From Clostridium sp. CAG:167 (GTDB lineage: Bacteria; Bacillota; Clostridia; Lachnospirales; Lachnospiraceae): a stretch of DNA of 7,523 nucleotides. Made by a program: the position numbers and the translations under genes. This document shows positions 1 through 5,104 of the stretch, piece after piece (the first letter of the stretch is position 1; each line of letters opens with the position of its first letter). The stretch spans positions 1 to 7,523 of the forward strand of contig HF998319.1 in NCBI GenBank assembly GCA_000433735.1, given 5' to 3'. The notes beneath the pieces are model-generated. The model was not told the DNA's origin. It saw only the letters and a list, made by a program, of their open reading frames with translations, and ran no database searches.

Positions 1-24
1 AATTACTTATTTTTGCCAATGAAA

Positions 25-55
25 ATTATACACTAACCACATACAGTTCTTTCAA
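25..55 (-). promoter_or_regulatory. possible sigma-A promoter reading out of the left edge
   Basis: On the minus strand TTGAAA (55-50) is followed after 19 bp by a perfect TATAAT (30-25). It would drive a gene to the left of the window. The spacer is longer than the ideal 17 bp and no target gene is visible, so this is a weak call. The rest of 1-78 holds only a short GGGCT/AGCCC hairpin (60-76) without a T-run. Confidence 0.25.
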
Positions 56-78
56 TCCAGGGCTGAAATCAAGCCCAT

Positions 79-690
79 TTAAAACAGCCAATCTAAAAAC
101 CGCAGGCGGAATTGTACATCCTCGCCGCCATCTACCAAGGACTGATATTCACTGGTAGAAAGAACTTGTTTCAACTTGTCTTTGGAATTTTCCGGCACAG
201 TCTGGTATACGCCGTCTACCAGACACAGAGAAGGATACATGACACACCACCAGTTACGCCCCTTGCTTTTGCCGATCTGAACCCGGAGTGCCTCGTAATC
301 ACCAGCGGGAAAAGCCATATCACCGTATTCTTTTACAGGAAAATATGTAGTCCCAAGAGATACCGTCACGGGATAATCATATCCCTCCTGTCTAATTTTC
401 TTTTCAGCAATCTCTTTCAGTGCGTCCATTTCCTGACAGATTACCTGACGGGCTGCCTGGATGGATGCGGCTTGGTTCATCTTGCTCCGAAGATAAGTGA
501 CAACCTGGTCTTTTACTTCTTTTTTCAGGGTCTGATCCGCCGTTTCATCGCTGTTAGCAATAACATGAAGCCTTATGATCTGACTGGCAATATGCTGCTG
601 GGAAAGAGCCTGCTGCCTGCGGATCCTGAGACCTGCTATGGTACAGATGGTCAAAATAGAGAGACATATGATAAAACTGATCTTTTTCAT
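79..690 (-). CDS. spoIIR: stage II sporulation protein R (SpoIIR), sigma-E activation signal
   Basis: The product is 203 residues, close to the usual ~200-225. In the known family, SpoIIR is made in the forespore, secreted into the intermembrane space, and triggers the membrane protease SpoIIGA to cleave pro-sigma-E in the mother cell. The sequence shows a hydrophobic N-terminal export/anchor segment (about residues 4-21), then the family signature RLHVIANSD (40-48), then the conserved region with YGDMAFPAGDYEALRV (122-137) and GRNWWCVMYPSLCLVD (144-159). An upstream in-frame TTG at 711 would add seven residues. I choose ATG 690 because GAGG lies about 10 bases upstream of it and the hydrophobic segment then starts at the N-terminus. 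The gene is divergent from ispE and has a sigma-F-like promoter upstream, as expected for a forespore gene. No convincing terminator is visible downstream. The reading frame is intact. Confidence 0.95.
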   Translation of the reverse strand: MKKISFIICLSILTICTIAGLRIRRQQALSQQHIASQIIRLHVIANSDETADQTLKKEVKDQVVTYLRSKMNQAASIQAARQVICQEMDALKEIAEKKIRQEGYDYPVTVSLGTTYFPVKEYGDMAFPAGDYEALRVQIGKSKGRNWWCVMYPSLCLVDGVYQTVPENSKDKLKQVLSTSEYQSLVDGGEDVQFRLRFLDWLF

Positions 691-724
691 ACAAAAATAC
701 CTCGATTTCAAATTTGGTACTTAG

Positions 725-753
725 TAGTATCCCCGCTACAGAAAAAAATATTC
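725..753 (-). promoter_or_regulatory. sigma-F-like promoter of spoIIR
   Basis: On the minus strand GGGGATACTA (734-725) fits the Bacillus sigma-F -10 pattern GGnnAnAnTR at every defined position. Upstream, GAATA (753-749) resembles the GYATA -35 element. The gap is 14 bp, about 1-2 bp shorter than the consensus I recall. spoIIR is a known sigma-F gene, so the location supports the call. It lies 34 bases upstream of the ATG. Confidence 0.5.
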
Positions 754-773
754 AATCTATAAACGAAAGAGCC

Positions 774-981
774 GTGTCAAGTATTTACTGTTCGCTTTTC
801 ATATTCCAGTAATGAGGCAGAAAATTTCTGCGGGGAGTGGGTTTTAAGTGCGTCGGTATGAAGCACTGGTATTTGCAGTGCTCATACCGCTACGCACTTA
901 ACCAGCGAAAGCGGCCCACGGACCGCCAAATTTTCTGCCTCATTACGGAAACTATCGAAATTGACAATGAACACTTGACAC
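774..981. repeat. 208-bp imperfect palindrome, MITE-like or structured intergenic element
   Basis: Terminal inverted repeats GTGTCAAGT (774-782) and ACTTGACAC (973-981) bound an element that folds on itself almost end to end. A perfect 19-bp internal pair begins GTAATGAGGCAG (809-827) and is matched at 928-946. Further in, TTAAGTGCGT..CGGTATGA pairs with its partner, and GCACTG (863-868) pairs with CAGTGC (876-881) around a 7-base loop. The right arm has about 11 extra bases near 907-925. No credible protein is encoded. It lies between divergent genes, so a terminator role makes little sense. Both ends carry an outward-facing TTGACA. I see no clear target-site duplication. It could be a miniature inverted-repeat element, a REP-like repeat, or a structured RNA; the sequence alone does not decide. 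Confidence 0.7.
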
Positions 982-1005
982 ACTCCTTTTCCCCTATGCT
1001 ATAAT
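975..1005 (+). promoter_or_regulatory. sigma-A promoter of ispE with extended -10
   Basis: TTGACA (975-980) and TATAAT (1000-1005) are both perfect hexamers, separated by 19 bp. TG at 997-998 makes an extended -10 (TGCTATAAT), which can compensate for the long spacer. The start of transcription would be near 1012 and the ribosome binding site is at 1034-1042. The -35 lies inside the right terminal repeat of the neighbouring palindrome. Confidence 0.75.
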
Positions 1006-1049
1006 AGTATAAAAATTTGTGCGAAACACTTACAAAGGGGAGTGAACAG

Positions 1050-1930
1050 ATGAATTCTATTTGGATCAATGCACCGGCCAAGATCAATATCGGCCTGGAT
1101 GTACTTCGCCGGCGGGAAGACGGCTATCACGAGGTTAAAATGATCATGCAGAGTATCCGGCTTTTTGACCGGCTGACACTGACGAAATCCGACAAACCGG
1201 GCATCCGGCTTACTACCAATCTGCGATTTCTTCCGGTAAATGAGGACAATCTGGTTTACCGCAGTGCCAAACTGCTGATGGATGAGTACAAGCTGGAAGG
1301 AGGACTGGATATCCAGTTAGATAAACGGATCCCCGTAGCTGCCGGTATGGCAGGGGGGGGGGGGGGGCAGGCGCCAGCACCGACGCCGCATCCTGTATGC
1401 TGGCACTGAATGACCTGTACGAACTGGGTCTCAGCAAACGCCAGCTCATGAAACGAGGCGTTCGTCTGGGAGCTGATATTCCTTATTGTATTTTAAAAGG
1501 GACTGCCCTTTCCGAGGGAATTGGCGAAAAGATTTCCACCATTCCAAAAATGCCGGACTGCTATGTTCTTATCTGCAAACCCGGGATCCATGTGTCCACC
1601 GGTTTTGTGTACACCAATCTGGTATTAGATGAGAATACACCACACCCGGACATTGATTATATGATTACCTGTATGAAGAAAAAAGACTTAAAAACACTGT
1701 GCCAGAATCTTGGTAATGTACTGGAGACAGTTACAATCCCGGCTCATCCGGAGATTGCAAAGATCAAAGAAACTATGATGCAGGAAGGTGCCCTTGGCTC
1801 CCTCATGAGTGGCAGCGGCCCTACTGTATTTGGTATTTTTGATGATCTGGACAAAGCCAAAGCCGCCAAAGCAGTCTGTCGCAAACTGCCTTTTAAATGC
1901 TTTGCCTTTGTTACAGATCTCTACCGGTAA
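1050..1930 (+). pseudogene. ispE: 4-(cytidine 5'-diphospho)-2-C-methyl-D-erythritol kinase, frameshifted at a poly-G run
   Basis: IspE is the cytoplasmic GHMP-family kinase that phosphorylates CDP-methylerythritol with ATP, the fourth step of the MEP isoprenoid pathway. The first part (1050-1352) has the substrate motif PAKINIGLDVLRRREDGYHE with the presumed catalytic Lys11, and reaches PVAAGMAG. The second part (from 1370) resumes one frame away with GASTDAAS, then GADIPYC with the presumed catalytic Asp, and the C-terminal SGSGPTVFGIF loop. Between them are 15 G plus CA. Read as given, the first frame ends at a TGA at 1407-1409, after about 119 residues. Joining 1352 directly to 1370 gives about 287 residues, the family length, with normal motif spacing. 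The ATG is chosen from AAAGGGGAG (1034-1042) 7 bases upstream. The rest is well conserved, so the break is either very recent or a sequencing artefact; in that case this is a functional gene. Confidence 0.9.
1353..1367 (+). repeat. 15-base poly-G tract inside ispE
   Basis: Fifteen consecutive G lie in the codons for the glycine-rich ATP-binding loop of IspE. They are flanked by a direct repeat GGCAG (1349-1353 and 1366-1370), 17 bp apart, so the sequence looks like a 17-bp insertion. Tracts of 13 or 16 G would restore the reading frame; 15 does not. Long G runs are slippage-prone in vivo and are also a known artefact of two-colour sequencing chemistry. Confidence 0.95.
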
Positions 1931-1937
1931 AGCAAAA

Positions 1938-1980
1938 ACCCCTGAGGGAAACGGAACTCTCATCCATTTCCTTCAGGGGT
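1938..1980. terminator. terminator between convergent ispE and nrdD, probably bidirectional
   Basis: ACCCCTGAGGGAAA (1938-1951) pairs with TTTCCTTCAGGGGT (1967-1980) with one mismatch and a 15-base loop. On the minus strand the stem is followed directly by a T-run (complement of 1934-1938), a good terminator 21 bases past the nrdD stop. On the plus strand it follows the ispE stop by 7 bases, but only a broken T-rich stretch follows. Confidence 0.8.
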
Positions 1981-2001
1981 CTTTCATATCTCTTTCTTTT
2001 C

Positions 2002-4191
2002 TTACAGGTGCAGTACCCGGTCCTTGATCTCCTGGGTTCTTCCCTGATTCCAGAACTGTGTTCCTATATATCCACAGGTCCTTCTGGCTACAAACAAAGT
2101 ATTCTGGTCACGGTTTCCGCAGGATGGACATTCCCACACCAGTTTTCCTTTCTCGTCCGTTACGATCTTGATCTCGCCGTCGTAACCGCACTGTTCACAG
2201 TAATCACTCTTGGTATTCAGCTCCGCATAAATAATATTGTCATAGATAAAACGCATCACGGCCAGCACCGCGTCTGTATTTTCCTGCAGATTTGGCACCT
2301 CCACATAACTGATGGCTCCCCCTTGAGACAATTTCTGAAACTCAGACTCAAACTTCAGCTTACTGAAAGCATCTATATTTTCCGTCACATGGACATGATA
2401 ACTGTTGGTTATGTAATTCTTATCCGTAACGCCCTTAATAACGCCAAAGCGCTTTTGCAGACACTTGGCAAACTTATAAGTGGTAGACTCCATCGGTGTT
2501 CCGTATACGGAATAACCAATGTTCTCAGCTTCTCTCCACTGGGCACATTTATCATTCAGATGCTGCATCACACTGAGGGCGAATTTTTTTCCTTCTTCCG
2601 TCGTATGGCTGGTACCTACCATCCGGTGGCACATTTCACACAATCCGGCATATCCAAGAGAGATCGTGGAATAACCATTGTATAAAAGTTCATCGATCTT
2701 TTCGCCCTTTTTCAAACGGGCCAGTGCCCCATGCTGCCACAAGATCGGTGCTACATCCGAAACCGTTCCTAACAATCTTTCGTGGCGGAATCTCAGTGCT
2801 TTGTGGCACAGTTCCAGACGCTCATCCAGTATCTTCCAGAACTTTTCCTTATCTCCCTCCGATGAACAGGCTACATCCACCAGGTTGATAGTCACTACCC
2901 CCTGGTTAAAACGGCCGTAATATTTGTGGCTTCCATCCGGATTACGCTGTCCGTCTTCTACCGTCGGGAAAGAACGGCATCCCATACAAGGATAAACATC
3001 CCCCGACTTTAACTCACGCATTACCTTGGCAGAAATATAATCCGGCACCATGCGTTTTGCCGTACATTTGGCTGCCAGTTCCGTCAGATACCAATACTTG
3101 GAATCCTTGTCAATATTATCCTCATCCAGTACATAAATAAGCTTCGGAAAAGCCGGTGTAATCCAGATGCCTTTTTCATTTTTAACCCCTTTGATACGCT
3201 GCACAAGGACTTCATGAATGATCATAGCCAGATCATCTCTGGTCTGTCCTTCCGGCACCTCATCCAGATACATAAACATAGTCACAAAAGGTGCCTGTCC
3301 ATTACAAGTCATCAAAGTGATCAACTGGTACTGGATGGTCTGTATTCCGCTTTTCACCTCGGATAAAAGTCTCTTCTCCGTTACCTTTTCAATGATCTCA
3401 GGATCCAGCGATTCTCCACATTCTTCTCTCTCTTCCTGCACCTGCTTGCGGATCTTTTTCCTGCTGACATCTACAAACGGTGCCAGATGGGACAAAGTAA
3501 AGGACTGTCCGCCATACTGGTTACTGGCCACCTGTGCTACGATCTGTGTAGTCACATTACATGCCGTGAAAAAGCTCTGTGGGGTATCGATCATAGTCTC
3601 GCTGATCACGGTTCCATTCTGAAGCATGTCCTCCAGGTTAATGAGGTCACAGTTATGCTCTCTCTGAGCAAAATAGTCCGAATCATGAAAATGAATGATC
3701 CCCTTTTCGTGTGCCTCTACAATATCCGCTGGAAGCAGCAGACGGCGGGTCAGATCCTTGCTGACCTCTCCTGCCATATAATCTCTCTGGGTAGAGTTGA
3801 TCACCGGGTTTTTGTTAGAATTTTCCTGGTTTACTTCCTCGTTGATGTTATCGATCAGTGCCAGGATCCCGTTGTCAGTAGTGTTGGATTTACGGGTAAG
3901 TTCCCTCTTGTACCGGTAACGCACGTACTTTTGTGCTACTTCATATCCCCTCATCTCCATGATACCGGTCTCTACCATGTCCTGTATATCCTCAACATGG
4001 ACGGCATGAGTCATGGCCTCAATCTGTTTTGTAACATTTTCGGCTACCGCCTTCACCTGGTAGTCATTCATCTGGTGCAGCCTGTCAACTTCCTTGTTGG
4101 CTGCTGCGATAGCATTTTCGATCTTTGACAGATGAAACGCGACTTCTTCTCCATTTCGTTTGATAACCCTGATTTTCTTTGCTGATCCCAT
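2002..4191 (-). CDS. nrdD: anaerobic (class III) ribonucleoside-triphosphate reductase, large subunit
   Basis: This oxygen-sensitive cytoplasmic glycyl-radical enzyme reduces NTPs to dNTPs under anaerobiosis, with formate as reductant in characterised members. The product is 729 residues, normal for NrdD. An N-terminal ATP-cone (about 7-95, starting IRVIKRNG) is the allosteric dATP/ATP site. Active-site cysteine candidates are Cys181 (REHNCDL) and Cys296 (MTCNGQ). Near the C-terminus a zinc site has CEQC (665-668) and CPSC (688-691). The glycyl-radical motif RRTCGYIG places the radical at Gly707. The frame continues upstream to an ATG at 4284, adding 31 mostly basic residues, but that ATG has no Shine-Dalgarno and touches an NrdR-like operator. 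ATG 4191 has AGAGGCAAGG just upstream and the ATP-cone begins right after it. The activase gene nrdG, needed to form the radical, is not next to it in this window. Confidence 0.96.
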   Translation of the reverse strand: MGSAKKIRVIKRNGEEVAFHLSKIENAIAAANKEVDRLHQMNDYQVKAVAENVTKQIEAMTHAVHVEDIQDMVETGIMEMRGYEVAQKYVRYRYKRELTRKSNTTDNGILALIDNINEEVNQENSNKNPVINSTQRDYMAGEVSKDLTRRLLLPADIVEAHEKGIIHFHDSDYFAQREHNCDLINLEDMLQNGTVISETMIDTPQSFFTACNVTTQIVAQVASNQYGGQSFTLSHLAPFVDVSRKKIRKQVQEEREECGESLDPEIIEKVTEKRLLSEVKSGIQTIQYQLITLMTCNGQAPFVTMFMYLDEVPEGQTRDDLAMIIHEVLVQRIKGVKNEKGIWITPAFPKLIYVLDEDNIDKDSKYWYLTELAAKCTAKRMVPDYISAKVMRELKSGDVYPCMGCRSFPTVEDGQRNPDGSHKYYGRFNQGVVTINLVDVACSSEGDKEKFWKILDERLELCHKALRFRHERLLGTVSDVAPILWQHGALARLKKGEKIDELLYNGYSTISLGYAGLCEMCHRMVGTSHTTEEGKKFALSVMQHLNDKCAQWREAENIGYSVYGTPMESTTYKFAKCLQKRFGVIKGVTDKNYITNSYHVHVTENIDAFSKLKFESEFQKLSQGGAISYVEVPNLQENTDAVLAVMRFIYDNIIYAELNTKSDYCEQCGYDGEIKIVTDEKGKLVWECPSCGNRDQNTLFVARRTCGYIGTQFWNQGRTQEIKDRVLHL

Positions 4192-4250
4192 TTTACCTTG
4201 CCTCTTTTCTTGTTTTTTACCTGGTTTTCGTCTTTTCCCTTTATTTTTGT

Positions 4251-4300
4251 CATTACGATATAGTGTTATATCCCCTGCACACATACACTATATATGGTGC
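4251..4300 (-). promoter_or_regulatory. NrdR-box-like operator pair upstream of nrdD
   Basis: ACACTATATATGGTGC (4285-4300) closely fits the 16-bp NrdR box I know from the literature (acaCwATATATwGtgt). A second, half-conserved copy at 4251-4266 ends in ATATAGTGT. The halves ATATAGTGT (4258-4266) and ACACTATAT (4285-4293) form a perfect 9-bp inverted repeat. Box centres are 34 bp apart, slightly more than the usual 31-32. NrdR represses ribonucleotide reductase genes when dATP is high. The good box would cover the first transcribed bases of nrdD. Confidence 0.6.
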
Positions 4301-4308
4301 TATTTGCC

Positions 4309-4314
4309 ATTATA
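4309..4314 (-). promoter_or_regulatory. -10 element of the nrdD promoter
   Basis: The minus strand reads TATAAT at 4314-4309. No good TTGACA lies 17 bp upstream; TTGAAA (4330-4325) is only 10 bp away, so the -35 is weak. Transcription would start near 4302, directly before the NrdR-like box, and leave a leader of about 110 bases before the chosen ATG at 4191. Confidence 0.45.
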
Positions 4315-4358
4315 TAACACTTGGTTTCAAAATAAAAGAGGGAATTTTTTTCCAGTAT

Positions 4359-4385
4359 TATCATTTTCCCCACAAACGCCGATAT
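4359..4385 (+). promoter_or_regulatory. sigma-28 (SigD/FliA)-like promoter
   Basis: GCCGATAT (4378-4385) is a perfect match to the sigma-D/sigma-28 -10 element. TATCATTT (4359-4366), 11 bp upstream, matches the extended -35 TAAAGTTT at 5 of 8 positions. The expected start site near 4392 leaves a leader of about 45 bases before the ATG at 4437. A weak sigma-A reading (TTATCA, 19 bp, TATATA at 4383-4388) is also possible. Confidence 0.4.
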
Positions 4386-4436
4386 ATAAGGTAACAGAGA
4401 ACAAAAATTTTTTTGACCAATAAAGGAGGATTTGTA

Positions 4437-5024
4437 ATGAGTGTAAATGGAATTACCAGTGGAGTTTCAAATTCTTATCCATCCACATCTTTTTCCAGGG
4501 AGACCGCTTCCAAAACGGAAACAAAAAAGACTGCGGATACCGGCGTTGTATATGAGCCATCCTCATCTGCTAAGGACAGCAGCACCAAAGTAACCGACTA
4601 TTCTTCTATTGTTGCCAGCATGAAAAAAGAGTTGTCCAGCAAAAATGAGCAGCTGCAGAATCTGGTAAACAAACTGTTATCCAATCAGGCAAAGAAATAT
4701 ATTTCTCTTTCTGATATGTTTAAGGACATCCAGGTTGACGAGCAGACCAAGATCCAGGCTCAGAAAGACATCAGCGATGATGGTTACTGGGGCGTAGAGC
4801 AGACAAGTGATCGTCTTGTTTCTATGGCCAAGGCATTGAGCGGTGGCGATTCCAGCAAAGCAGATGCTATGATCTCTGCCATCGAAAAGGGATTTGATGA
4901 GGCCACCAAGGCATGGGGCGACAAGCTTCCTGACATCTGCCAGAAGACCATTGACGCTGCAAAACAGAAACTTCAAAACTGGCGTGACGGCGGTTCGGAT
5001 GCTGCAACAGAAGCTGCCAACTAG
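4437..5024 (+). CDS. conserved protein of unknown function, Ser/Thr-rich N-terminus and helical C-terminal domain
   Basis: The product is 195 residues. Residues 1-55 are Ser/Thr-rich and low in complexity, with no signal peptide or membrane segment, so it is probably cytoplasmic or exported without a classical signal. Residues 56-85 look helical, possibly a short coiled coil (SIVASMKKELSSKNEQLQNL). The C-terminal region contains GYWGVEQTSDRLVSMAKALS (116-135), then GGD and KGFDEATKAWGDKLPDICQ (151-169). I recall this pattern from unnamed proteins in many Clostridia, but no established function. There is one cysteine (168). The start is ATG 4437 because AAAGGAGGA (4422-4430) lies 6 bases upstream; the in-frame TTG at 4413 overlaps the leader and has no such site. 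The gene stands alone, divergent from nrdD, with its own terminator. The sigma-28-like promoter hints at co-regulation with motility, which is inference. Confidence 0.85.
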   Translation: MSVNGITSGVSNSYPSTSFSRETASKTETKKTADTGVVYEPSSSAKDSSTKVTDYSSIVASMKKELSSKNEQLQNLVNKLLSNQAKKYISLSDMFKDIQVDEQTKIQAQKDISDDGYWGVEQTSDRLVSMAKALSGGDSSKADAMISAIEKGFDEATKAWGDKLPDICQKTIDAAKQKLQNWRDGGSDAATEAAN

Positions 5025-5054
5025 TTTCCAGACCGGTTTTATACTGGTTTTAAA

Positions 5055-5104
5055 GCCGCATCCGGGAAGAGACAAGTCTCCTTCCCGGGTGTGGTTCTTT
5101 TTTA
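5055..5104 (+). terminator. strong intrinsic terminator after the 195-residue gene
   Basis: A GC-rich stem (left arm GCATCCGGGAAGAGAC from about 5057; right arm GTCTCCTTCCCGGGTGTGG to 5094) with a tiny AA loop is followed by TTCTTTTTTA (5095-5104). It ends 30-80 bases past the stop at 5024. The T-run overlaps the sipL stop codon. On the minus strand the same stem follows sipL immediately but has only a weak T-stretch, so it may serve both genes. Confidence 0.88.

Noticed and set aside
60..76. GGGCT/AGCCC hairpin after spoIIR as a terminator
   Set aside because: The stem is only 5 bp and no T-run follows on the minus strand.
112..762. Plus-strand open frame of 216 codons opposite spoIIR
   Set aside because: It is antisense to a clear SpoIIR protein, has no ribosome binding site and its translation resembles no family.
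774..981. The palindrome as a riboswitch, CRISPR or rho-independent terminator
   Set aside because: There are no repeat-spacer units, no T-run after the stem, it lies between divergent genes and mostly upstream of the ispE transcription start, so it would not be in the ispE leader.
890..1087. Minus-strand open frame of 65 codons
   Set aside because: It runs from ispE through the promoter into the palindrome and has no plausible protein features.
1397..1930. A separate gene starting at the ATG at 1397
   Set aside because: It is the C-terminal two thirds of IspE; the motif residues GASTDAAS lie just upstream of that ATG in the same frame and there is no ribosome binding site.
1897..2685. Plus-strand open frame of 262 codons
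   Set aside because: It spans the ispE end, the terminator and antisense nrdD; its product is a compositional shadow without recognisable domains.
3487..4128. Plus-strand open frame of 213 codons
   Set aside because: It lies wholly antisense to the conserved NrdD coding region.
4192..4284. 31-residue basic N-terminal extension of NrdD
   Set aside because: The ATG at 4284 lacks a Shine-Dalgarno and abuts an operator-like palindrome; the ATP-cone begins just after the ATG at 4191.
4677..5075. Minus-strand open frame of 132 codons
   Set aside because: It is antisense to the 195-residue gene and covers its terminator; there is no start signal or recognisable product.
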